Assembly: GCA_964458085.1 (NCBI GenBank)
Contig: CAYWFF010000012.1
Span: forward strand, 1-24,597
Origin: CAYWFF01 sp964458085
GTDB taxonomy: Bacteria > Patescibacteriota > Microgenomatia > UBA8517
DNA length: 24,597 nt
Reading direction: 5' to 3'
Shown here: positions 1 to 6,146 of the stretch, piece after piece
How the letters are laid out: every line of letters begins with the position of its first letter
How positions within the stretch are numbered: the first letter of the stretch is position 1
Notes under the pieces: model-generated
What the model saw: the letters and a program-made list of their open reading frames with translations, nothing else
Told to the model about the DNA's origin: nothing
The model's database searches: none
Made by a program: the position numbers and the translations under genes

Positions 1-177
1 TCCTTTCCTGTTGCGATAATTGCCGGAAATGAAACATACGGTATTTCAAATGAAATTCTGAAAGAAGTTGATCTAATAGTTGAACTTCCGATGTTTGGTA
101 TCAATAAGTCCTTAAACGTTTGGGGTTCAACAGCAATTGTAACTTATAAGGTTTTGGAGAGCCTGCCAACTGCGTAG
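1..177 (+). CDS. SpoU/TrmH-family RNA 2'-O-methyltransferase, C-terminal end (partial)
   Basis: The frame is open from the left edge and ends at TAG 175-177, giving 58 residues of a protein whose start lies outside the window. The segment reads GNETYGIS near the start, then LPMFG and KSLNV, followed by a helical tail ending ATAIVTYKVLE-like. This order (GNE..G, the IPM-type strand, then SLNV) is the C-terminal SAM-binding knot of SpoU-family ribose methyltransferases, which modify rRNA or tRNA in the cytoplasm. The residue after SLNV is Trp, where Ser is usual; the segment otherwise fits the family. The target nucleoside cannot be told from this piece. It converges on the DsbA-like gene, with 3 nt between the two stop codons. 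Confidence 0.8.
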   Translation, partial: SFPVAIIAGNETYGISNEILKEVDLIVELPMFGINKSLNVWGSTAIVTYKVLESLPTA

Positions 178-180
178 GCT

Positions 181-960
181 TTAACCCTGAAGAGCTTCTT
201 CTATTGTGGTTTTAAGCATGTCGTAAGGATATGCTCCGGAGATAAACCAGGCATCTCCGTTTTTATTAATAATGAAACTTCCGGGAGTTCCTTGTACACC
301 AGCTTTAACTCCACCTTGGAATTGTTCTTCAACCGCTTGAGCATATTTACCGCTGTCAAGACAAGATTTAAATTTTGCTTGATCGATTCCAACCTCTGAG
401 GCAAGTGCAGGAAGCTGCGCTAAATCAAGCCCGTTATTTGTGGGGCTTACTTCGTAAATTTTGTCAGTCAGTTTCCAAAAACCGTCATTTCCGCCAACCT
501 CAGCTGCACATTCTACAGCCTCTGCCTCTTTGTCGGCTTTGGAATGTATTTGGTCAAGCGGATAGTGGCGATAAACCCAAGCTAATTTACCCTCAAATTC
601 ATCCATAGCCTGCTGCACAGTAGGATGGAACCTCTTACAAAATGGACACTCCAAGTCTGAGTATTCAATTAAAACAAGCTCTGCATCACGGGAGCCCCTA
701 ACATGGTCTTTATCAGTAACTGCCGGAATATTTTTTGCTTGCTCTGCGGTTAGTTTTCCGTTTGGGGGTGCAGCATCGGGAGCGGCTGCTGCGCCGTTAT
801 TCTGCACTGTACCTGTTCCTGCGACTGCGGTAGTACCGTTTTCTATATTATTTACCCGCTGCCACAAAACTCCAACCATAAAAGCTAAAGCAATTGATGC
901 AAGAAGCAAGATGGGGACAAATCGTTCAAGTGAGCTGGGGCGTGATGCTTCATTTGCCAT
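181..960 (-). CDS. DsbA-like thiol:disulfide oxidoreductase, membrane-anchored
   Basis: A thioredoxin-fold protein of the DsbA family that introduces or exchanges disulfides outside the membrane. Counted from the upstream Met at 969 (262 aa), it has an uncleaved-looking anchor at residues 17-36, a Gly/Ala/Pro/Asn-rich linker to about 75, the active site CPFC at 108-111 after EYSDLE, and the cis-Pro in GTP at 227-229. Two more cysteines (154 and 203) sit in the helical insert. I prefer the Met at 958-960 (MANEAS) over 967-969, because a perfect -35 TTGACA and a -10 CACAAT overlap the upstream ATG and would start transcription at about 960. It has its own promoter downstream of trxB. The oxidase direction is inferred from the DsbB elsewhere in the window; isomerase activity is possible. 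Confidence 0.85.
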   Translation of the reverse strand: MANEASRPSSLERFVPILLLASIALAFMVGVLWQRVNNIENGTTAVAGTGTVQNNGAAAAPDAAPPNGKLTAEQAKNIPAVTDKDHVRGSRDAELVLIEYSDLECPFCKRFHPTVQQAMDEFEGKLAWVYRHYPLDQIHSKADKEAEAVECAAEVGGNDGFWKLTDKIYEVSPTNNGLDLAQLPALASEVGIDQAKFKSCLDSGKYAQAVEEQFQGGVKAGVQGTPGSFIINKNGDAWFISGAYPYDMLKTTIEEALQG

Positions 961-967
961 AGCTGAC

Positions 968-996
968 ATTGTGCAGTCTTAACGGATTTTTGTCAA
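968..996 (-). promoter_or_regulatory. sigma70-type promoter of the DsbA-like gene, leaderless
   Basis: On the minus strand the -35 TTGACA lies at 991-996 and the -10 CACAAT at 968-973, with a 17-nt spacer. The Met codon at 958-960 follows the -10 after 7 nt, so the transcript is predicted to begin at or next to the start codon. The alternative ATG at 967-969 overlaps the -10 itself. Confidence 0.65.
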
Positions 997-1003
997 GCAA
1001 GAT

Positions 1004-2050
1004 TTACCAGTTCGGAGTCGGCTTATCTAGAAACTTCAATGTGTCCATTCCTGCCATACATCCGAAGCCTGCAGCGGTAATTGCCTGTCGATAACTATAA
1101 TCCTGTACATCTCCTGCAACAAAAACGCCGTTTTCAAGACTTGTTTTTGTCCTATCATGAGCCAAAACATACCCCTTTTCGTCCAATTCTAATTTACCGC
1201 GAAAAATTTCAGTAGCAGGTGAATGTCCAATCGCAACAAAGAGTCCGTCAATGGGCATCTCCCACCAAATACAGCCTTCTTTTTCTTCGCTCAATATTCC
1301 TTTAAACGCAGCAAACTGGGTTTCTCTTAATTCATGTGCCTGTTTTGATTTAGCGTCAGTTTTTAACAATATTTTCTGAACTGCTTGTTCTCCCTTCACT
1401 TCGGTAACTTCTGTATTCATAAGTAAATTAATTTTCGGACTTTCGAAAACTCTTTTTTGCATTGCAGCTGAAGCCTTAAATTCTTCCCTCCTGTGAATTA
1501 GTGTTACAACTGATGCGTACTTGGTTAACACTAATGCTTCTTCCATTGCAGAATCTCCGCCACCGACAACCGCAACGCTTTTATCTTTAAAAAAAGGAGC
1601 ATCACAAGGAGCACAGGAAGAAACACCGCGCCCTCTAAATCTATCTTCTCCGGGAATTTCTAACCACTTGGTATCTGCTCCGGTTGCAACAATTACTGTT
1701 TTTGCTGTGAACTCTTTTCCTTCGGCAAAAATTCTTTTAAACTCATTCGTAAAGTCCACTTCGGTTACTCTTGCATCAACAACTTCAGCACCGAAACGTT
1801 CTGCTTGCACCCGCATATTCTCCATCAAATCCGGTCCCTGTATCCCTTCCGGGAAACCGGGAAAATTATCAACAGTTGTAGTCAACATCAGCTGCCCTCC
1901 CCATGCATCTCCTGCAAAAATTATTGTTGAAGCTGCCCCACGGGTAGTATAAATTGCGGCAGTAAGCGCAGCCGGACCGGAACCAATAATAGCTACATCC
2001 CACGGCTCTCCGGGTTGAGGATTATCTGTAAATACTATTTTTTCTGCCAT
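1004..2050 (-). CDS. trxB: Thioredoxin reductase (NADPH)
   Basis: FAD-dependent reductase that recharges thioredoxin with NADPH electrons in the cytoplasm. Visible parts are the FAD site GSGPAA (23-28), the redox pair CAPC (146-149; CATC is the commoner form), the NADPH Rossmann motif GGGDSA (163-168), the phosphate-binding HRR (186-188), and the C-terminal FAD motif GVFVAGDV (308-315). At 348 aa it is longer than the usual 310-325. Part of the excess is an insert around residues 232-262, between the NADPH domain and the IDGLFVAIGH strand, containing CIWWE. An AAAGG just before the start may be a ribosome site. It lies downstream of trxA and the acidic ORF on the same strand, so the three are probably one thioredoxin operon. 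Confidence 0.95.
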   Translation of the reverse strand: MAEKIVFTDNPQPGEPWDVAIIGSGPAALTAAIYTTRGAASTIIFAGDAWGGQLMLTTTVDNFPGFPEGIQGPDLMENMRVQAERFGAEVVDARVTEVDFTNEFKRIFAEGKEFTAKTVIVATGADTKWLEIPGEDRFRGRGVSSCAPCDAPFFKDKSVAVVGGGDSAMEEALVLTKYASVVTLIHRREEFKASAAMQKRVFESPKINLLMNTEVTEVKGEQAVQKILLKTDAKSKQAHELRETQFAAFKGILSEEKEGCIWWEMPIDGLFVAIGHSPATEIFRGKLELDEKGYVLAHDRTKTSLENGVFVAGDVQDYSYRQAITAAGFGCMAGMDTLKFLDKPTPNW

Positions 2051-2073
2051 ATAACCTTTATCCTTTCCAAAGA

Positions 2074-2099
2074 GAAGACCTGCTCAAAAGCCGGTCTTC
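2074..2099 (-). other. Stable hairpin between the acidic ORF and trxB
   Basis: GAAGACC (2074-2080) pairs with GGTCTTC (2093-2099). Inside it GCT pairs with AGC across one mismatch, closing a TTTG loop on the minus strand. Only a TCTTT follows, so full termination looks unlikely. It may attenuate, protect or mark a processing point between the disordered ORF and trxB. Confidence 0.5.
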
Positions 2100-2118
2100 G
2101 TCTTTATACATTGCGTGC

Positions 2119-2394
2119 TTACAGAGAAGGTGCACTTGGTGGCGTACCACCGGATTCTTCACCTTCTGGCACTTCCGTTGCTTCAGGAGCGGTTGGTTCT
2201 GCCATTCCTGGTGCTACTTGTTCCTCGGTTTCTTCTGCAACTGGTTCAGGCATTGTGGGAGCGCTTACTGGCGGTGCATCAGATACAGGCACTCCTACCG
2301 GTAAATCCGTTGCGGGTACATCTCCGGCAACAGGTGCGTCACTAGGGGTAACCTGAGGTGCAGTTGGGTCTTGTGAATTATTATTTGGATCCAT
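2119..2394 (-). CDS. Acidic, proline-rich disordered protein between trxA and trxB
   Basis: A 91-aa protein I do not recognise. It is built almost entirely of Pro, Ala, Val, Glu, Asp, Ser, Thr and Gly. It has 17 acidic residues and no Lys, Arg, His, Cys or aromatic residue, so it should be intrinsically disordered and strongly negative. Motifs such as SDAP and PEP recur without exact periodicity. No signal peptide or membrane segment is visible. It is very probably real, because it sits between trxA and trxB in the same direction and has a perfect 8-base Shine-Dalgarno sequence 6 nt before its ATG. Function is unknown; a charged spacer or surface-associated role would be a guess. Confidence 0.7.
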   Translation of the reverse strand: MDPNNNSQDPTAPQVTPSDAPVAGDVPATDLPVGVPVSDAPPVSAPTMPEPVAEETEEQVAPGMAEPTAPEATEVPEGEESGGTPPSAPSL

Positions 2395-2400
2395 TTCTAA

Positions 2401-2408
2401 TCACCTCC
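2401..2408 (-). promoter_or_regulatory. Perfect Shine-Dalgarno for the acidic ORF
   Basis: Reads GGAGGTGA on the minus strand, 6 nt before the ATG at 2392-2394. It is the strongest ribosome-binding site in the window. It contrasts with the leaderless arrangement predicted for trxA just upstream, and it shows the organism keeps a standard anti-SD. Confidence 0.85.
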
Positions 2409-2438
2409 GATCAATTACAGGGTACAGATCTATCGAAG

Positions 2439-2759
2439 TTACAAACCTTTCTTCATTAAATCTTCAAAAGCCTGTTTTCCTGCAAATCCTACTTGTCTAT
2501 CAACTTCTTCGCCATCTTTAAAAAGTACCGTGGTGGGGATCGACATTACGCCAAGCCTGCCTGCGTGTGCTTGGTTCTCGTCAACATTAATTTTAGCTAC
2601 AATTACTTTTCCTTCATATTGACCGGATAGTTCTTCCAATACAGGTTCTGCCATTCGGCAAGGTCCGCACCAAGGAGCCCAAAAATCAACTAATACAGGA
2701 GTTGGGGATTTAATTACCTTTTCTTCAAAATCATTATCCGTGATATTTACAGTCGCCAT
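2439..2759 (-). CDS. trxA: Thioredoxin
   Basis: Classic 106-aa thioredoxin, the general cytoplasmic disulfide reductase. It carries the canonical WCGPC site (Cys31, Cys34) within FWAPWCGPCRM, the conserved NVDEN loop (58-62) and cis-Pro75 in SIPT. Length and motif order match the family fully, with no signal peptide. It is first in the trxA-acidic ORF-trxB cluster, which supplies its own reductase. A good promoter ends 9 nt before the ATG and no Shine-Dalgarno is present, so it is predicted to be leaderless or to carry only a 1-3 nt leader. Confidence 0.97.
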   Translation of the reverse strand: MATVNITDNDFEEKVIKSPTPVLVDFWAPWCGPCRMAEPVLEELSGQYEGKVIVAKINVDENQAHAGRLGVMSIPTTVLFKDGEEVDRQVGFAGKQAFEDLMKKGL

Positions 2760-2768
2760 ACGTTATAC

Positions 2769-2798
2769 ACTATAACGGCTATAAAACCTATAAGTCAA
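2769..2798 (-). promoter_or_regulatory. sigma70-type promoter of trxA
   Basis: The -35 TTGACT lies at 2793-2798 and the -10 TATAGT at 2769-2774, with an 18-nt spacer, all on the minus strand. The -10 ends 9 nt from the trxA ATG, leaving room for only a very short leader. Confidence 0.7.
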
Positions 2799-2813
2799 TA
2801 GGCACAGGATGAA

Positions 2814-2864
2814 ATAATTGAAAATTTTGCATCCGTTTCCCCATTTAAAACTGATTTCAATTAT
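2814..2864. repeat. 10-bp inverted repeat upstream of the trxA promoter
   Basis: ATAATTGAAA (2814-2823) is the exact reverse complement of TTTCAATTAT (2855-2864), with a 31-nt loop. It lies 16 bp beyond the trxA -35, where an operator or upstream element could sit. No U-run supports a terminator. Confidence 0.4.
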
Positions 2865-2883
2865 TCACCGTCTTCCGTGACGA

Positions 2884-2976
2884 CCTAATTTTACATTGTC
2901 TATTGGTGGAGAGCGGAATTAGGCAATTCTGCTTGCAGAATGAAATCGAGACCAGCCTCAATGCGAATGCAATGAG
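2884..2976. other. Hairpin-rich non-coding stretch between trxA and tRNA-Ser
   Basis: The 286 bases between trxA and tRNA-Ser hold no convincing ORF. Three hairpins follow one another: CCTAATT/AATTAGG (2884-2890 with 2917-2923), ATTCTG-CTTG-CAGAAT (2926-2941), and CTCAATGC-GAAT-GCAATGAG with one A-A mismatch (2957-2976). I looked for SRP, RNase P, tmRNA and 6S signatures and saw none. A small RNA or decayed tRNA/repeat region is possible, and neither strand is favoured. Confidence 0.3.
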
Positions 2977-3061
2977 CGGTGAGGGTGGGATTGTTCGTCG
3001 CTTACACTCCTCTGCTTTTTCCCACTCTCATCCTTGCTGTCGCTGCGGTGAGGGTGGGATT
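2976..3061. repeat. 17-bp direct repeat of the tRNA-Ser 3' end
   Basis: GCGGTGAGGGTGGGATT occurs at 2976-2992 and again at 3045-3061, where it forms the acceptor and T-stem end of tRNA-Ser (read in reverse). A degraded inverted copy, CCCACTCTCATC, lies between them at 3021-3032. The repeat stops inside the T-loop. It resembles an attachment-site or tRNA-end duplication, but only 52 bp separate the copies, so no element is present between them now. Confidence 0.6.
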
Positions 3062-3134
3062 CGAACCCACGGTAGCACATAAGTACTACATTGGTTTTCA
3101 AGACCAACTCCATCGGCCACTCGGACACCTCACC
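3046..3134 (-). tRNA. tRNA-Ser(UGA)
   Basis: The minus strand folds as a class II tRNA of 89 nt. The acceptor GGTGAGG pairs with CCTCACC, the anticodon stem TTGGT/ACCAA closes the loop CTTGAAA with anticodon TGA, a long variable arm has stem GTAG/CTAC, and the T-stem GTGGG/CCCAC encloses TTCGAAT. The discriminator base is G, as usual for tRNA-Ser. CCA is not encoded (CAG follows), so it must be added after transcription. The anticodon reads UCA and related serine codons. Confidence 0.95.
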
Positions 3135-3218
3135 TGATTAGAATTAGCGTTAGTATTTAGTGTAAGTTTTAGTTTCAACTAATTCCAAAACCAATTCTAA
3201 CACTAAGTCTGGTTTCGT

Positions 3219-3227
3219 ATTATACCA
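3219..3227 (-). promoter_or_regulatory. Extended -10 promoter of tRNA-Ser
   Basis: The minus strand reads TGG-TATAAT (TATAAT at 3219-3224, TG of the extended element at 3226-3227). The -10 is perfect; no clear -35 is visible. It lies about 85 nt upstream of the mature tRNA, implying a 5' leader to be removed by RNase P. Confidence 0.6.
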
Positions 3228-3244
3228 AATCTGAAGCTAATTTA

Positions 3245-3448
3245 TCAGGCTGTCTTTGGCTTTTTCGGCCATACTGCATTGGTCAACAACAAAGACGCAG
3301 TTGAAAACGCAATAAGTGCCAATCCTGGGTTAATAAGATTGTTAAATCGCTTGAATATTAGTCCAGCTGTAAGCATAATTCCACCCACAGCTAAACCTAT
3401 TTTTTCCGGTACATCGATTAGTTCACGAAATCGCTCTTTTGCAGACAT
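3245..3448 (-). CDS. Small two-helix membrane protein
   Basis: A 67-aa protein I do not recognise. After a charged N-terminus (MSAKERFRELIDVPEK) come two hydrophobic segments, about residues 17-32 and 40-60, joined by a short turn with KRF and NP, then a basic tail (KKPKTA). This predicts a helical hairpin in the membrane. A -10 TATACT (3457-3462) ends 8 nt before the ATG, which supports this start and an almost leaderless transcript. It lies 32 nt downstream of the M32 carboxypeptidase on the same strand. No function can be assigned. Confidence 0.6.
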   Translation of the reverse strand: MSAKERFRELIDVPEKIGLAVGGIMLTAGLIFKRFNNLINPGLALIAFSTASLLLTNAVWPKKPKTA

Positions 3449-3480
3449 GGGAAGAAAGTATACGTTTACCGAAAAGTTGA

Positions 3481-4995
3481 TTACAAGCTGTAAAGCGCTG
3501 TGTATTTTTTCCTGAGGTAATCGGTAAAATATTTCGCATTTAATGGTTTGCCTGTAACTTTTTTAACCAATTCTTTTGGCCAATAAAGACCGCCGTACTG
3601 ATGAATATTGGTCCGAAGCCACGAAAGTACAGTACCCAATTCACCTTTTTCAATTAAGTCATTTAAATTAAACTCTTTTTCCATAGTATCGGTAAACTGT
3701 GCGGCATACAAATTCCCCAAAGTATATGTCGGGAAATATCCCATCATACCGTGGCTCCAATGAACATCCTGAAGCACCCCTTCCCTGTCAGTATCCGGTA
3801 CCACACCTAAATACTTTTCCATTTTTGCTCTCCAAATTTCAGGGAGATCTGCTGCATTCATTTTGTCATTTACAAGTCCTTGTTCAATTTCAAAGCGGAG
3901 AGCTATATGCAAGTTGTAAGTCACCTCATCGGCTTCAACTCTGACTAAGCCGGGTTTAACTTGATTAAAAGCGCGGTAAAAAGTTTCTGCTCCGAAATCC
4001 GATAGCGCTTCAGGATAAAAAGCATGCAGAATCGGTGTCAAAAACTTTGCAAACGCTTCACTCCTTCCTATTTGATTTTCCCAAAATCTGCTTTGGGATT
4101 CGTGAATTCCCAACGAAACACCGCCCTCAAGTGGTGTAACGGAATATTCCGGTTCAATACCCTGCTCATAGAGTGCATGCCCGCCTTCATGCATCGCAAC
4201 CATAATGGACTCGATGAAGTCGGTAGACTTGTACCTGTTGGTAATCCTGACATCAAAGGCACCTAACGTATCGGTAAATGGGTGTGAGGAAACGTCCATT
4301 CTCCCGGCATCAAGGTCGTAATTCATACGTCTGAGCACAAATAAAGAAAGCTGTCTCTGATCATCCACCGGATAGGTTCGGGTACCGTCAATTAAATCAG
4401 GGTTTATATTATAAGTTTTTGACTTTTGAATATTTTTTAAAAGCATTGTTAACTCAGGCTGAAGTTCATTAAATACCGCAGCGACTTCTTTAGTCGTCAG
4501 CCCTGGTTCAAACAAATCAAGAAGTGCATCATACTTATTTTCTTTGAAACCTAAATGGTCAGCTATAAGCTGATTTAATTTAACAAGTTTTTTTAAATGC
4601 GGTTCAAAATCTTTGAAATTGTCCTCCTTTTTAGCTTTTTGCCAAGCCATAAAAGCTTTGGAGGTTTCCTCTGAGAATTCAACGATCACTTTTTGCGGGA
4701 CTTTGAAATAGAATTTACCTTCATGTTTTAAATTCCTGACCATTGCTCTTTCTTCTTCAGACAATGATTTATCTGACTCATCACTTTCTTCTACCAAATC
4801 TTTAAACTCTTCATCCAGCCATTTATCAGAAATAAGTTTTGTAAGGTAAGCTGTCTGCTGAGCTCTTTCCTCCGCTCCTTTTTCAGGAAGATTTACATTT
4901 AAGTCCCACCCTAAAAGTGAATTGATCTTGTTTAAAAGAGATATTTCTTTATATGCAGTTAGTAAAGTGTCCATTTCTTTTGATTTTTTAGACAT
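3481..4995 (-). CDS. M32-family metallocarboxypeptidase (Taq carboxypeptidase type)
   Basis: A 504-aa zinc carboxypeptidase of peptidase family M32, which trims C-terminal residues from peptides in the cytoplasm. The zinc motif HEGGH is at 269-273, with the third ligand Glu in HESQSRFWEN (298-307). Family signatures MNYDLDAGRMD, SSHPF and DVRITNRY precede the active site. Length is typical (about 500), with no signal peptide. It may recycle peptides, which would suit a reduced host-dependent cell. The first Met is used because nothing favours Met8. No Shine-Dalgarno is visible. It is divergent from the histidine phosphatase, with about 113 bp between. Confidence 0.95.
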   Translation of the reverse strand: MSKKSKEMDTLLTAYKEISLLNKINSLLGWDLNVNLPEKGAEERAQQTAYLTKLISDKWLDEEFKDLVEESDESDKSLSEEERAMVRNLKHEGKFYFKVPQKVIVEFSEETSKAFMAWQKAKKEDNFKDFEPHLKKLVKLNQLIADHLGFKENKYDALLDLFEPGLTTKEVAAVFNELQPELTMLLKNIQKSKTYNINPDLIDGTRTYPVDDQRQLSLFVLRRMNYDLDAGRMDVSSHPFTDTLGAFDVRITNRYKSTDFIESIMVAMHEGGHALYEQGIEPEYSVTPLEGGVSLGIHESQSRFWENQIGRSEAFAKFLTPILHAFYPEALSDFGAETFYRAFNQVKPGLVRVEADEVTYNLHIALRFEIEQGLVNDKMNAADLPEIWRAKMEKYLGVVPDTDREGVLQDVHWSHGMMGYFPTYTLGNLYAAQFTDTMEKEFNLNDLIEKGELGTVLSWLRTNIHQYGGLYWPKELVKKVTGKPLNAKYFTDYLRKKYTALYSL

Positions 4996-5096
4996 GCATG
5001 AAGTTTAAATTATTTTATTGCAATTTACCAATGATTCTAAATAAGTATCCTGTCTTTAAATAAAAAGGGTGTGACGCGGTTTTAGGTAAAGATGTG

Positions 5097-5102
5097 TATA
5101 AT
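5097..5102 (+). promoter_or_regulatory. Perfect -10 box for the histidine phosphatase, leaderless
   Basis: TATAAT stands 6 nt before ATG 5109-5111, so the seventh base downstream of the -10 is the A of the start codon. A GTG at 5094, which would extend the frame by 5 codons, overlaps this -10. No good -35 is visible. Confidence 0.6.
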
Positions 5103-5108
5103 AGCCTT

Positions 5109-5606
5109 ATGGAACTATACATCTTCAGACATGGGTTAACAGAACAGGTTAAACAAAATATCAATTACACTATTGAAAATGTCCGTACTGCAGAACTTTT
5201 ACCGGAAGGACTTCCTGCTATTGAAAAACTGGCATTATACTTGAAAAACATTCCAACGGATTATAATGTTGCTTCTCCTTTTGTTAGATCAGTAAAAACA
5301 GTCGAAATAGTTGAAAACATAACCGGAAAGAAGTTTGTATTTGACAACCATTTGGGTGAATACGTCTTTCAGGAAGGTGAAAGCTTTGGACAAATGGCCG
5401 GTAGGATAAGAGATTTTCTAAACGATTTGGAGCAAAAACACTACTCTTCTGTTGCCGTTTGCACTCATGGCGCAATCATTTCAGGTTTAAAATATTTAAA
5501 AACTAAGGGCGAATTTAAGTTACCGGAACTGACCGACTATCCTCTTCCCGGCGTGTTGACAATTATAAAAGATAAAACAGTTAGTGAAATAGACTTCAAC
5601 CTCTGA
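5109..5606 (+). CDS. Histidine phosphatase (phosphoglycerate mutase-like) family protein
   Basis: A 165-aa protein starting MELYIFRHGLTE, where RHG carries the phosphorylated histidine of this superfamily. The second core histidine lies in VCTHGAIISGL about 120 residues later, and the conserved Arg in SPFVRSVKT. It is shorter than true 2,3-bisphosphoglycerate-dependent mutases (about 230-250), so a small phosphatase (SixA/CobC-like) is more likely; the substrate is unknown. ATG 5109 is chosen because a TATAAT box lies exactly where it would yield a leaderless message. Its last 11 bases overlap the dsbB gene tail to tail. Confidence 0.85.
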   Translation: MELYIFRHGLTEQVKQNINYTIENVRTAELLPEGLPAIEKLALYLKNIPTDYNVASPFVRSVKTVEIVENITGKKFVFDNHLGEYVFQEGESFGQMAGRIRDFLNDLEQKHYSSVAVCTHGAIISGLKYLKTKGEFKLPELTDYPLPGVLTIIKDKTVSEIDFNL

Positions 5607-6144
5607 ATTTTTTCCCATAACCTGCAAAGAACATTCCGATTGTAATTAACAAAAATGCAGTCAAAGACATAAAAGGAATGGTTATATAGCCGTAACTTGT
5701 GGAGAATCTTTCGCTGCAGGAAACTGAAAAACCGACAGTTGAGCAGGGTGTTAATACATTCGGATTAATCTGCATTAAGTAATGATATCCGGCAATTAAT
5801 GTTCCCGGAAGCGATAAAGAAAGTGCGTAGCGATACACTTTTCGGTCATTAAGAAAGTAGGCAACCCCCAATATAATGCTCAAAGGATACATCAAAATCC
5901 GCTGATACCAGCATAAAATGCAAGGCACAAAACCCCGGACTTCAGAAAGATATAAGCTTCCCAAAGTTGCGGTAAGCGCAACAATCCAGGAAAAAAGAAG
6001 CGCGTTTTTGGAAAAAAATAAGTTTAACTGACCCCACACCTTTGTAGCGAAACCAAGTAAATGCAGGATAAAAATTAAGATGAAAAGGGTGATTCCGATA
6101 TCAGAAATTAGTGTTAGAAGCGCCAAAAACGAAACTCCATCCAT
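5596..6144 (-). CDS. dsbB: DsbB/BdbC-type disulfide bond formation protein
   Basis: A 182-aa membrane quinone-linked oxidase that re-oxidises DsbA. After an extra N-terminal hydrophobic segment (about 8-31) come four helices (about 45-67, 81-97, 106-125, 155-177). The first cysteine pair is CILC (75-78) followed by the family WYQR. The second pair is Cys134 and Cys143 in the outer loop, then ITIPFMSLTAF, characteristic of BdbC. It starts 2 nt after the stop of the upstream DsbA, so the two are co-expressed and very likely functional partners. It ends overlapping the convergent histidine phosphatase by 11 bp. No strong Shine-Dalgarno is seen; translational coupling is likely. Confidence 0.93.
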   Translation of the reverse strand: MDGVSFLALLTLISDIGITLFILIFILHLLGFATKVWGQLNLFFSKNALLFSWIVALTATLGSLYLSEVRGFVPCILCWYQRILMYPLSIILGVAYFLNDRKVYRYALSLSLPGTLIAGYHYLMQINPNVLTPCSTVGFSVSCSERFSTSYGYITIPFMSLTAFLLITIGMFFAGYGKKFRG

Positions 6145-6146
6145 AA

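Noticed and set aside
160..180. AGCCT/AGGCT hairpin at the end of the SpoU gene as a terminator
   Set aside because: Only five base pairs with an 11-nt loop and no T-run on either strand.
1521..1952. 143-aa plus-strand ORF opposite trxB
   Set aside because: Ser/Thr/Val-rich antisense shadow of a strongly conserved trxB; no start signal and no recognisable motif.
2015..2356. Plus-strand ORFs opposite the acidic protein gene
   Set aside because: Low-complexity reading of the reverse strand of a compositionally biased gene; the minus-strand ORF has the perfect Shine-Dalgarno and operon context.
2760..3045. 6S, SRP, tmRNA or RNase P RNA in the hairpin-rich gap
   Set aside because: None of the conserved sequence cores of these RNAs is visible on either strand.
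2976..3061. tRNA-adjacent direct repeats as ends of a resident integrated element
   Set aside because: Only 52 bp lie between the copies and no integrase is seen; at most a scar.
3046..3134. Suppressor or recoding tRNA because its anticodon is UGA
   Set aside because: Anticodon UGA reads serine UCA codons, not the UGA stop; TGA ends pcm, dsbB and other genes normally.
5094..5108. GTG start extending the histidine phosphatase by five codons
   Set aside because: The TATAAT box overlaps these codons, and family members start just before the RHG motif.
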